The notes under the pieces were generated by a model. It searched no databases and was not told the origin of the DNA. It saw nothing but the letters and a program-made list of their open reading frames with translations. The translations under genes and the position numbers were made by a program. A DNA stretch of 51,081 bases from JAAYHC01 sp964483175 (GTDB lineage: Bacteria > Bacillota > UBA5301), in assembly GCA_964483175.1 (NCBI GenBank), contig CAZAAT010000003.1:1-51081 (forward strand). The letters are read 5' to 3'. The stretch's first letter is position 1, and each line of letters begins with the position of its first letter. This document shows positions 25,756 to 33,804 of the stretch, one piece after another.

Positions 25756-26148
25756 TTATGAGTGGGTCACCTGAGTTAACTCAAGGCACTGATTGAGTCT
25801 TTGCATCAGTAACTTCTTGACCAGGGGAAGTTGTTTGCCGTAAAATGCCTCTGTGGCAACTTCTTGGCCAATGGCGGTAGCTAATTCTTCATCGCCAAAG
25901 ACTTCGCGCAACCATTTTTGCAGTACGCCAAAGTCGATGTAGCGAATGGACCCTGCGCCGCCTGCAGCTTGTAGCTCCTCCAGGCTGCTGCTATAAAGGA
26001 AATTGCAGGCATCCTGGAAGGAGTAGATCGAACGTTCAATGGTACCGGCCATTGCGTTCATAATGACCCCTTTGAGCTGCTTCTGATAATCTACCTTTTT
26101 CATTAAGCGCGCTACTAATTCCTTCGATGGCTTAGACAACTGAACCAT
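25756..26148 (-). CDS. AOR-associated small protein, copy 2
   Basis: 130 residues, no signal or membrane segment, predominantly helical. It shares a pattern with the two other small proteins of the AOR sets: LSKPSKEL near the N-terminus, YSFQDACNFL in the middle, LQKWLREVFGDEELA, and LLMQRLNQCLE at the end. I do not recognise the family. It starts four bases after the AOR2 stop, so co-translation is likely. A dedicated maturation or Tat proofreading chaperone, or a structural subunit, are reasonable ideas but are inferred only from position. Confidence 0.8.
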   Translation of the reverse strand: MVQLSKPSKELVARLMKKVDYQKQLKGVIMNAMAGTIERSIYSFQDACNFLYSSSLEELQAAGGAGSIRYIDFGVLQKWLREVFGDEELATAIGQEVATEAFYGKQLPLVKKLLMQRLNQCLELTQVTHS

Positions 26149-26152
26149 GACC

Positions 26153-28225
26153 TTATGCTCCTAGTTTGCCGTTTTTCTCTAGTTCGTCAGCTACTTCTTT
26201 CAGACCCAAACCCTCGAGGGTCCGGCGGGTGGGCCGTCCGGTATTGGGGTCCCAGCCTTCGAGTTTGTAGTAGATGGTCTTCCAGTCTTCGACTTTTTGA
26301 CGGTCGAGAGTCCGCCCGGAAAGTGCCTTGTATTGCCACTGGCCGTTTTCGTAGACCGGCATGACATAAGGAATTTCGTAGGTAGTGTAACCTGGTTGCG
26401 CCCCGACTTCATAAATATAGTCGGCGAAGACCTCCTGATCACGGTGGCGCCCTTGCAATGCCCAGATCGCCCGGTCGAGATTCCAAATTTTTCGGCCGAT
26501 TTCTATCCCTTCTTCGAAGCTTTGTTCAATCCCTGTTACGGCGGTGAAGAACTTGGGTTCGGCTTCTCCCGTCAGGCCTTTTTTCCCTTCGGCATAGGGG
26601 TTGACGAAGTCGGCATAGGCCCAGTCACAGAAGAGCAGCGACTGCTTGTAGTAATTGCTGTAGTGACGGTGCCATTGAACTAATTTAGCCATGGGCTCTT
26701 TGTAGATGCCTTCATCACTGTAGTCGGCCATCAGCGGGTCGCTGTAGGGCACACATTTTTCGGCGATAATTGCCGCTAATTCAGCGGCGCTAACAGGAAA
26801 TTCGGCTCCAAATAGCGCACAAATAGATGGTGTCCAGTAGCAGCAGACATTGAAGTCATGGTCGTTGCAGTCACGGGAGCCAAGTAGACTGCCATAACCC
26901 CATTCGACCTCGGTTCGGGCATCGTAGTGGTGAGAGTAGCCCCACTCCTGTAACGGGAGAATACCGGATCTGAGATCCTGTTCATAACGGCCTAGATCGA
27001 TGGCGGCTTGGGCTAATCCCTTAAATAAGTATTTACCGATACCCTCTTGCTTTTCTATTTGCTCGACCATGCGTTCAACGAAGACATAGTCACCGAGTTG
27101 GTCAAAAGGCAAATCACAGTCAATTTGCTTGCCAGGGCCGAGGATACCCTGTTGATATAGATGATTCAGCCAGATGAGCCCGGTCTGCATTTGGTAGACG
27201 TTGATGCCGGCTTTTTGCACCAAGTCGGCTGCTTGTAGCAGGTGGTGCGTGATCTGACCGTGTTTCGCGGCATCATAATTATTGTAGAAGAGGTAATCTA
27301 CACAGTGGGATTCATTACCACCACCGGCGGAACGACCCCGGCACATTTTGTGGCATCCGGTACAGCCTTGTGGGCGTTGTCCGATCCCCGGTGGCAAATA
27401 GGGTGTAGCACCGGGACCGGCTGGGAAGTTAAAGCTACCGACATCCGCCGCGGGTGCTTCAACGTTGAAACCATATTTTTCTCTCGTCCATAACCTAGCG
27501 TTCATCAACATTGCTGGGTGAGCGATATCGATGCTACCGGTGCCGATTACACTGATGGCCTTGAGGTTTTTGGAGCCGAAAACCCCGCCAAATCCGCCTT
27601 GACCGGCACCATTACCGGCATCATGAATTAAACATCCGAGGGGGCTTTGTAACTCGCCGACCCGACCGATGGTCAAAACTGCCGGGCGTTGAGTAGTCCG
27701 GCCCCGATCGCGCCAAGAGTCAATTTCAACCCAGTTTCCGAAGCCTTGGCCATCACTAACCTCCTGCCAGATCTCTTCCTGAGTTGCCCAGGTATCTAGG
27801 CCCCAGAGATGACCGCCATCACGTATTTTGACATTCCCATTACGAATATCAATCCAGACCGGTTTATCTGCTCTGCCTTCGAGAACGATTCCATCCCAGC
27901 CGGCATATTTTAGCTGCGCACCGAAACGGCCGCCAAAGTTAGAGCGGGTATACCAACCAATTGGATGGCCTTGGATGCCGATGCCTTGCACCTCTGTTCG
28001 CCCGGAGGCTGCCGGAACTAAAGTACCGGAAAGTGGCGAAGTCATGATGGTGATGACGTTGCGCGGATCACGCCCATCGACGGTTTTGTCAGGGCAGAGA
28101 TCCCAGAAGATCGCTGAGCCCATTCCGTGACCGCCACCCCACTCTTTATAATCTTCTGTATTGATAGTTGAGATTTTGCGCGTAGTTAAATTGACGCGTA
28201 ATATCTTACCAACGTAGCCATACAT
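26153..28225 (-). CDS. aldehyde ferredoxin oxidoreductase family protein (AOR2)
   Basis: 690 residues from the ATG at 28225, seven bases after GAGGAGGGA. Cluster ligands are C288, C291 and C295 plus a later Cys in LLFCDWAYAD. Position 310 is Asp (CVD), where the other three copies have Glu (CVE) at the site corresponding to the catalytic Glu of Pyrococcus AOR; this may change activity or substrate. The HDF motif is kept (NDHDFN). No signal peptide. Upstream genes encode its likely electron partners FeS2 and cytochrome b2; downstream is small protein copy 2. Closest in build to AOR4. Confidence 0.9.
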   Translation of the reverse strand: MYGYVGKILRVNLTTRKISTINTEDYKEWGGGHGMGSAIFWDLCPDKTVDGRDPRNVITIMTSPLSGTLVPAASGRTEVQGIGIQGHPIGWYTRSNFGGRFGAQLKYAGWDGIVLEGRADKPVWIDIRNGNVKIRDGGHLWGLDTWATQEEIWQEVSDGQGFGNWVEIDSWRDRGRTTQRPAVLTIGRVGELQSPLGCLIHDAGNGAGQGGFGGVFGSKNLKAISVIGTGSIDIAHPAMLMNARLWTREKYGFNVEAPAADVGSFNFPAGPGATPYLPPGIGQRPQGCTGCHKMCRGRSAGGGNESHCVDYLFYNNYDAAKHGQITHHLLQAADLVQKAGINVYQMQTGLIWLNHLYQQGILGPGKQIDCDLPFDQLGDYVFVERMVEQIEKQEGIGKYLFKGLAQAAIDLGRYEQDLRSGILPLQEWGYSHHYDARTEVEWGYGSLLGSRDCNDHDFNVCCYWTPSICALFGAEFPVSAAELAAIIAEKCVPYSDPLMADYSDEGIYKEPMAKLVQWHRHYSNYYKQSLLFCDWAYADFVNPYAEGKKGLTGEAEPKFFTAVTGIEQSFEEGIEIGRKIWNLDRAIWALQGRHRDQEVFADYIYEVGAQPGYTTYEIPYVMPVYENGQWQYKALSGRTLDRQKVEDWKTIYYKLEGWDPNTGRPTRRTLEGLGLKEVADELEKNGKLGA

Positions 28226-28245
28226 ATTCTTATCCCTCCTCACGG

Positions 28246-28938
28246 TTAGTCTGTGGGCAGGCCTAAAGCGCCCCATGCATCGTGTTTACGTAGATTTACT
28301 TTATAGCCGAAATCGCCGACTTGGGTTGGGATTTCTTTGGTGAATTTAATAGCATTAAAAGGACAAACCGCCACACAAGCCTGCTTGCCATCTGGACCGC
28401 CTTTTTCTTCCCAATAAGGGGTCACGCTGCAGAGGTCGCATTTTTGTGAATGCCTAGCTTCGTGATTCCACTGAATGCGGGCGGGTTGTTGTGGACAGGC
28501 CTGGATACACTGCATACAGCCGATGCATTTCCGACTATCGACGAGGCGAACATGGCCCTTTGTCGGGTCAGCTGTCAGCGCCTTGGTCGGGCAAGCCTCC
28601 GCACAGGCGGGGAAGGTACATTGTTTACACTGCTCCTGTGAGATGTCGTTAGGATATTTTTCAAAGGAGTTCTGTAAAACCTGAATCCTGGATAGGGAGA
28701 GGTTTTCTTTACCCTCATGAACCAATGAACAAGCCAACATGCAACTGACGCAACCACCGCATTTCTTAGTGTCAACCAAGATATATCCTTCGGAAGCGGG
28801 AATAATCAGCGCGTGATCATCGACGTTAATTAACCGGGGCAAAAAGCCGCCAAAGGCTAGGCCCACAGCTGTCCCACTAGCCATTTTCAGAAACGAGCGG
28901 CGGGAATATTCTTTGCTATTCCTTTTCCGATCAGCCAT
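28246..28938 (-). CDS. Tat-exported ferredoxin-like Fe-S protein (FeS2)
   Basis: 230 residues from the ATG at 28938, chosen because it aligns with FeS4 (MADRKRNSKEYSRR against MADKKVKSKEYSRR); an ATG at 28947 sits close behind AAAGGAGAG and is possible. Tat motif SRRSFLKMAS. Sixteen Cys in four [4Fe-4S] sets: CGGCVSCMLAC, CKQCTFPACAEAC, CIGCMQCIQAC and CDLC...CVAVC. The features CKQC, GCMQC and QQPAR are shared with FeS4 and not with FeS1 or FeS3. It lies between cytochrome b2 and AOR2 in one operon, fitting electron transfer from AOR2 to the membrane. Confidence 0.88.
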   Translation of the reverse strand: MADRKRNSKEYSRRSFLKMASGTAVGLAFGGFLPRLINVDDHALIIPASEGYILVDTKKCGGCVSCMLACSLVHEGKENLSLSRIQVLQNSFEKYPNDISQEQCKQCTFPACAEACPTKALTADPTKGHVRLVDSRKCIGCMQCIQACPQQPARIQWNHEARHSQKCDLCSVTPYWEEKGGPDGKQACVAVCPFNAIKFTKEIPTQVGDFGYKVNLRKHDAWGALGLPTD

Positions 28939-28979
28939 TTCGATCATGCTCTCCTTTCTTTCTTGAGTAAATCATCACC

Positions 28980-29909
28980 CTACGCTTGGGCCGTAGTGGT
29001 CTCTTTCTGCTGGTCTTTATTCCTTTTCTTAGCTGGTGGCTCGGGGTCTGGCAGGATTTCTCCGGTCAGCTCCTCATACCACAGTGCATGATGGTGTTTG
29101 GCATATTCTAATGGGACATAACCGTTGATCATTGATTTAATGAGTGGCCAGGACCAAGGAACGATTGAGGAGAGGAAGACATGTGCTGCCAGGTTGGCCA
29201 ATACCAATATCGCTGCGAGATCATGAAAAAGGGTGGTCACCTTCATCAATCCTGCAGGTAGATTCCAATAGTGGGCAGATACCTTGACAACACCTGTGAG
29301 AATCACCAGACCGACGGAGAGAACCCACAACGGGTAAGAGAGGCGTTCGCTCGCCAGGAATTTACCCTCCTTTTTGGGGGTTGCCAAGCCAAGTTTAGCA
29401 CCGTAATGGGCGATGGCATCCCCAAGATCATGGTCGGCCGGTAGATGTTCCTTTAATTTACCCCCGACTAAGACATCGGTGACATGCATAGTGACGCTGA
29501 ACATGAAGACGAGTACCCCGATGAAGTGCAGGTTGATCATGAATCCGACCATCTGCGGGGTGTTGACTAGTCTCGGGATAAACAGAAAGCCTAAGTAGAC
29601 CCCTGTTATTAGCAATAAGACGCAGGATACGGCATGACTCCAGTGAATTAAGAATGCGGTTTCATCATGACGCAAGACCTTCCCATCAACAATCTCTGCC
29701 TCTTTGCGTTTGGCCGCGGCACCGGCAAATATCCCCAGGAAAACCGCGATCGGAATCAACCAGCCGTAATTAGTGAACAGGAGATTGTACTTATATGAAC
29801 CGGCAAAAGCGGCTCGATATAGATAAGGCTGGGAGGCCTCGTAGGCAAGGAAAATGCCTATGGCAAAGACCGCCAGCAAGATTATGGTCGAAGAACTGCG
29901 TTTAGGCAT
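28980..29909 (-). CDS. cytochrome b subunit (FdnI/PhsC-like), copy 2
   Basis: 309 residues. ATG at 29909 after AAGGAGGG; an in-frame start further upstream would only duplicate the end of the preceding gene. About five to six membrane helices with histidines placed as haem ligands: FLIHWSHAVSC, LHFIGVLVFMFSVTMHVTD, TTLFHDLAAILVLANLAAHV. It resembles cytochrome b subunits of formate dehydrogenase, hydrogenase or thiosulfate reductase, which exchange electrons with menaquinone. It shows very high similarity to the copy at 36589-37512. Its start overlaps the end of small protein copy 3 by eight bases, tying set 3 and set 2 into one transcript. Confidence 0.86.
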   Translation of the reverse strand: MPKRSSSTIILLAVFAIGIFLAYEASQPYLYRAAFAGSYKYNLLFTNYGWLIPIAVFLGIFAGAAAKRKEAEIVDGKVLRHDETAFLIHWSHAVSCVLLLITGVYLGFLFIPRLVNTPQMVGFMINLHFIGVLVFMFSVTMHVTDVLVGGKLKEHLPADHDLGDAIAHYGAKLGLATPKKEGKFLASERLSYPLWVLSVGLVILTGVVKVSAHYWNLPAGLMKVTTLFHDLAAILVLANLAAHVFLSSIVPWSWPLIKSMINGYVPLEYAKHHHALWYEELTGEILPDPEPPAKKRNKDQQKETTTAQA

Positions 29910-30324
29910 AATGACCCTCCTTATCTTTTTGGTTATCGTTTTCTGCGGCCAGCACAGCATGGCACCCGTCTAGCCGCTCCTTCATTAACTGTTTCATCGT
30001 GCTTATCTTCTCAGCTAAACTGGCCTCGGTAGCAAGTAACTCGTCCAAGGCGGCCACTAGTTCTTGGTCCCCGTAGACCCGATCAACCCAAGTGCGAAGT
30101 TCCTGCGGATTGATAAAGGCAATACTCGTGCTGCCGCCCTTGATCATGAGGTCGCCAATATCGCCAATTTTCAAGAAGTTTGTCGCTTCCTGAAAGCTAA
30201 AGAGCGAATGGCGGGCATTGCCGACCGCTGGTGACATCCGATATCCGTTGAGGCGGTCAGCGTACTCTAGCTCGCTAAGGACTTTTGTAGCCAGTTCGAG
30301 AGATGGTTTGCTTAACTTAGACAT
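29902..30324 (-). CDS. AOR-associated small protein, copy 3
   Basis: 140 residues from the ATG at 30324, five bases past the AOR3 stop with GGGGAAGTGA as ribosome site; an earlier in-frame start would lie inside AOR3. Same pattern as the other copies: LSKPSLELATKVL, FSFQEATNFL, LRTWVDRVYGDQELV, MKQLMKERLDGC. The last 15 residues (NDNQKDKEGHYA) are unique and include the ribosome binding site of the next gene, so this tail may simply be an extension driven by overlap. Function unknown. Confidence 0.8.
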   Translation of the reverse strand: MSKLSKPSLELATKVLSELEYADRLNGYRMSPAVGNARHSLFSFQEATNFLKIGDIGDLMIKGGSTSIAFINPQELRTWVDRVYGDQELVAALDELLATEASLAEKISTMKQLMKERLDGCHAVLAAENDNQKDKEGHYA

Positions 30325-30328
30325 AGAT

Positions 30329-32380
30329 TCACTTCCCCAGTCTGTCGTTTTTGGCGAGTTCATCAGCAACCTGGCCTAAGCCGACTGAGCTTAAGGCAGC
30401 CCTGGTAGGCCAGCCGGTTTCGGGATCCCAACCCTCAAATTTGTAATAGCGGGTTTTAAAATCTTCCCACTTGTTGCGATCGAGGGTGCGCCCTTCGCAA
30501 GTGCTGAATTTCCATTCACCGTTTTCGTAGACAGGCAAGTGATAAGGTACGGTCGTCGGTACATTGTAGACATATCCGGCGTGAACCTCTTGGTCGCGGT
30601 GGCGGCCTTGCAGGGTCCAAATGGCCCGGTCGAGGTTCCAGATCTTACGACCTAATTCCATCCCCTCTTCGAAGGTGATGTTCCCGCCGGTAACAGCGTT
30701 AATGAACTTTGGCTCAGCTTCGCCGGTAGTGCCTTCGAGGTTTGGAACATTGACGTTGATCAGATCCGGCCAAGCCCAGTCGCAAAAGAGCATGGATTGT
30801 TTATAGAACCGTGTGTAGTGTCGATGCCAGGCGACCGATTTGATTTTGGCATCCGAGTAAATGCCTTCTTCGCTATAGTCAGGCATCATTGGATCATTAT
30901 AGGGGGAGAGTTTTTTGGCGAAGATCTCTGAGATCTTCTCGGCCGAATACGCTGGAGGTTGGCCGGCTGCAGCGGTGACCATGGGCATCCAATGTACATA
31001 CCAGTTAAAGTCATGTTCATTGATGTCGCGGTCGCCCAGGATCGAGCCATAGCTCCATTCAACCTCCAACCGGGGATCGTAGTGTTCATTAAAACCCCAG
31101 TTGGGGAAGGGTAATATGCCGCTATTGAGGTCTTCTTCTAAACGACCCCACTTGGCGGAGGCCCGGATAATGCCTTCACCTAAATCGGCGCCAATACCTT
31201 CGCGGTAGGCGATTTGACGACAGTACATATCAATGAATTCCCAACTGCCGAATTTTTCAAATGGCAGGTCACATTCGATCTGTTTGCCGCGGCCTAAAAT
31301 GCCCATTTTATTCAACTCTCGCAAGTAGTTGAAAATATTGATATCATAGACATTGAGGCCATAACGCTGGAGCAGGTCGGCTGCTTTCCATTGAATCTCA
31401 GGGCCGCCATCGAGGTAATAGGCGGTCTCAACACAGGTTGATTCATTGGAATAACCGCTTTGGGTGCGTTTTCGGCAGGCGACAAAACAACCGGCACACC
31501 CCTTCGGACGGGAAGGTTCGGTGACCGGTAAGATCAGTGGCGCAAAACCAGGTGTTCTGGCCATGGTTCCATACATCGGCGGGAAGTTGTCGGTGGGGAA
31601 CTGCATGGCTGGAGCATCAACATTATATTGCCTACTCTGATGCCAGCGTCTGGCCTCGATCAATGCATTTGGATCGGCGATACTGATACTGCCGGTTCCC
31701 ATTACACTAATGGCCTTAAGGTTTTTGGCTCCCCAGACACCACCGAATCCACCCTGCCCAGCGCCGTTGCCGGCATCATGGATGATCGCAGCGTTGCGAT
31801 TGAGGTGTTCGCCGGCCTGTCCGATTGCCAGGACAGCAGGCTTCTGAGTACTTCTGCCGCTATCGCGGGCAGTACCCACCTGCCACCAGCCCTCATAATT
31901 GCGTTCGCCCATGACAGCGGACCAGATCTCCTCCTGGGTTTGCCAGGCATCTAGTCCCCAAAGTGATTCGGCGCTTTCGATAGTGACTTGATCATTAATG
32001 ATGTTAATCCAGACCGGTTTATCGGCCTTACCTTCGATGACAATGCCATCCCAGCCGGCATATTTGAGCATGGCACTAAAGCGTCCGCCTACATTGGAGC
32101 GGGTGTACCACTCGGTCGGATAAGATTGAATGCCGATACCGCAGATTTCCGTGCGCCCGGAGGCAGACGGAACAAGTGTGCCGGAAAGGGGTGAGGTCAT
32201 GATCGTAATGACGTTGCGGGGATCATAGCCGCTGATCGCTTTGTCTTTGCAGAGATCCCAAAAGATCGCGGAGCCCATGCCATGACCGCCAAACCACCCC
32301 TCGTATTGTGCGGTATCGATCACGGAAAGGCTGCGACTGGTCAAATCAATTCGCAGGATTTTACCCATGTGTCCTTTCAT
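30329..32380 (-). CDS. aldehyde ferredoxin oxidoreductase family protein (AOR3)
   Basis: 683 residues. Cluster ligands C295, C298 and C302, later Cys in MLFCDWAWPD; candidate catalytic E318 (CVE) and the HDFN histidine (NEHDFN). The N-terminus is standard (GKILRIDLTSRSLS) without a signal peptide. It shares with AOR1 the wording CFVxCRKRT/CRRRT, WPD after CDW and the NAVTGxNITFEDG/EEG stretch, so the two form one subgroup. It lies between FeS3 and small protein copy 3; set 3 has no cytochrome b of its own upstream but continues into the cytochrome b2 gene. Confidence 0.9.
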   Translation of the reverse strand: MKGHMGKILRIDLTSRSLSVIDTAQYEGWFGGHGMGSAIFWDLCKDKAISGYDPRNVITIMTSPLSGTLVPSASGRTEICGIGIQSYPTEWYTRSNVGGRFSAMLKYAGWDGIVIEGKADKPVWINIINDQVTIESAESLWGLDAWQTQEEIWSAVMGERNYEGWWQVGTARDSGRSTQKPAVLAIGQAGEHLNRNAAIIHDAGNGAGQGGFGGVWGAKNLKAISVMGTGSISIADPNALIEARRWHQSRQYNVDAPAMQFPTDNFPPMYGTMARTPGFAPLILPVTEPSRPKGCAGCFVACRKRTQSGYSNESTCVETAYYLDGGPEIQWKAADLLQRYGLNVYDINIFNYLRELNKMGILGRGKQIECDLPFEKFGSWEFIDMYCRQIAYREGIGADLGEGIIRASAKWGRLEEDLNSGILPFPNWGFNEHYDPRLEVEWSYGSILGDRDINEHDFNWYVHWMPMVTAAAGQPPAYSAEKISEIFAKKLSPYNDPMMPDYSEEGIYSDAKIKSVAWHRHYTRFYKQSMLFCDWAWPDLINVNVPNLEGTTGEAEPKFINAVTGGNITFEEGMELGRKIWNLDRAIWTLQGRHRDQEVHAGYVYNVPTTVPYHLPVYENGEWKFSTCEGRTLDRNKWEDFKTRYYKFEGWDPETGWPTRAALSSVGLGQVADELAKNDRLGK

Positions 32381-32418
32381 AAAAGAATTCCCCTCGCTTT
32401 CTTTCTGCTCGCTAAAGA

Positions 32419-33111
32419 TCAGTCAGTCGGAAACCCAAGGTTTTTCCAGGCCAGACCACGGAGATTGACGGTGTAGCCCTCCATATCTTGCCTGGGAATA
32501 TCCTTGGTGAAGGCAATGGCCTTCATTGGGCAAATCTCAATGCAGGCCTGACAACCATCTGGCCCCCCTTTTTCATTCCAGTACGGGGTGTTGGCGCAAA
32601 GGTCGCACTTGATGGAGTATTTGTCTTCATGATTCCAAACGACTCTGCTGGGATCGTAGTGACAGGCCTCGACGCACTGTTGGCAACCGACGCACTTGTT
32701 CTGGTAGACGATCCTGACCCGACCAGTTTTGGCATCAGCGGCCAAAGCTCCGGTAGGACAGGCTTCGACGCAGGCCGGGTAAACGCACTGTCTGCAGAAC
32801 TCTTGACTGATATCCTCCGGAAAGCGTCCATAGGGATTTTGGAGGATTTGGATCCGGGAAAGGGAGAGATTTTCCTTGCCCTCGTGAACTAGCGAGCAGG
32901 CCATCATGCAAGATAGGCACCCAGCGCATTTTTTGGTGTCGATTAGCAGGTAGCCTTCTGATGCTGGGACAGCAATGATGCCGTCGCTGAGCTGAAAGAG
33001 CCTGGGTAGCGAGCCGCCAAAACCGACACCAGCTGCGATGCCGCCGGCGAATTTGAGGAACTGACGACGAGACAATTCGCGGTTTTCCGAGTTTTGTGTT
33101 TTGTCAGACAC
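32419..33111 (-). CDS. Tat-exported ferredoxin-like Fe-S protein (FeS3)
   Basis: 230 residues from a GTG behind AAAGGAG. Tat motif SRRQFLKFAG. Four cluster motifs: CAGCLSCMMAC, CRQCVYPACVEAC, CVGCQQCVEAC and CDLC...CIEIC. One deviation is visible: the third motif continues CHYDPSR where the others have CPYAPSR or CPQQPAR, so the proline after the last Cys is replaced by His. First gene of the 33.1-25.7 kb operon. Confidence 0.87.
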   Translation of the reverse strand: MSDKTQNSENRELSRRQFLKFAGGIAAGVGFGGSLPRLFQLSDGIIAVPASEGYLLIDTKKCAGCLSCMMACSLVHEGKENLSLSRIQILQNPYGRFPEDISQEFCRQCVYPACVEACPTGALAADAKTGRVRIVYQNKCVGCQQCVEACHYDPSRVVWNHEDKYSIKCDLCANTPYWNEKGGPDGCQACIEICPMKAIAFTKDIPRQDMEGYTVNLRGLAWKNLGFPTD

Positions 33112-33182
33112 TTCAAACCGATCTCCTTTCTCTAATTGGTTGGGTTGAAACGATCAATCTTCGGCATATATCACCCCCTGTC

Positions 33183-33234
33183 GCGGTCATCTAGATCTCT
33201 TTATCATAGTTACCGGGAGGTAACTATTGACCGC
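33183..33234. promoter_or_regulatory. nested inverted repeats upstream of set 3
   Basis: Inner arms ATAGTTACC (33206-33214) and GGTAACTAT (33219-33227) are a perfect 9-bp inverted repeat with spacer GGGA. Outer arms GCGGTCA (33183-33189) and TGACCGC (33228-33234) are also perfect. The inner site resembles, but does not equal, the MarR-linked palindrome at 37634. It sits 72-123 bases upstream of the FeS3 start, so it may be an operator or a leader-RNA hairpin. Confidence 0.5.
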
Positions 33235-33380
33235 AAAATTACAGAATATTCTGAAATATTGCCATATGAAATGCCTTAGGTGGTGGGCTCGATGCATTAT
33301 ATTCTAGTCCGCCGCGAACATTCCTGCCCGGACTATATAATTTTTACTTATATTCCCAGAAATTCACATTTTATAGCCAG

Positions 33381-33429
33381 AAAAAAGGGCCGAAAGCAGT
33401 GGATATTATCTATCACAATGCTTTCGACC
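33381..33429 (-). terminator. terminator of AOR set 4
   Basis: Minus strand: GGTCGAAAGCA and TGCTTTCGGCC make an 11-bp stem with one G-U pair around a 20-base loop, followed by CTTTTTT. It starts 13 bases after the stop of small protein copy 4. Confidence 0.78.
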
Positions 33430-33441
33430 TAGTGGAGTGGA

Positions 33442-33801
33442 TCAAGCCAGTGAGTCGTTGGCTTCAACAACCTCTTTACACTGGGCCAAACGCTGACCCA
33501 TTAAATCGCGTGTTTTGATGGTTCGCTCCTGATTATTGGAGCTTTCAGCTAATACAGCGGCTACCTTGTCGGCTAGTTCTACGTCGCCAAAAGTGTCTCG
33601 AAACCATTGCTCCAAGCGGGTAAAGTCTATTGCCGGAAACTCATCGTCGAGAAAATTGTGGACTTCTTCAAAACTGTACATAGTAGTCGAGAGAGGACCC
33701 GCATGTTCTCTGAGCCTAGAACCTTTAATTCTGTCGGTGAAATCAACTTCGGTAAGTATTTTGTTCGCGAGTTCTAGAGATGGTTTGTTTAGGTCCGCCA
33801 T
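33442..33801 (-). CDS. AOR-associated small protein, copy 4
   Basis: 119 residues, starting at ATG 33801 just past the AOR4 stop, with GGGAGGG as the ribosome site. Shared pattern: LNKPSLELANKIL, MYSFEEVHNFL, LEQWFRDTFGDVELAD, LMGQRLAQCKE. The middle is shorter than in copies 2 and 3. No recognised domain. Last gene of set 4, closed by a terminator. Confidence 0.8.
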   Translation of the reverse strand: MADLNKPSLELANKILTEVDFTDRIKGSRLREHAGPLSTTMYSFEEVHNFLDDEFPAIDFTRLEQWFRDTFGDVELADKVAAVLAESSNNQERTIKTRDLMGQRLAQCKEVVEANDSLA

Positions 33802-33804
33802 CGA

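Larger units (their letters stand above)
33112..33441. other. intergenic region between AOR sets 4 and 3
   Basis: Holds a terminator for set 4 at its right end (33381-33429), nested inverted repeats at 33183-33234, and an AT-rich stretch between. A minus-strand TATAAT lies at 33296-33301 without a convincing -35, so a separate promoter for set 3 is likely but not precisely placed. Confidence 0.6.

Noticed and set aside
30325..30369. Longer N-terminus for small protein copy 3 (start at 30369)
   Set aside because: It would lie inside the AOR3 coding end, and the ATG at 30324 has a ribosome site and aligns with its paralogues.
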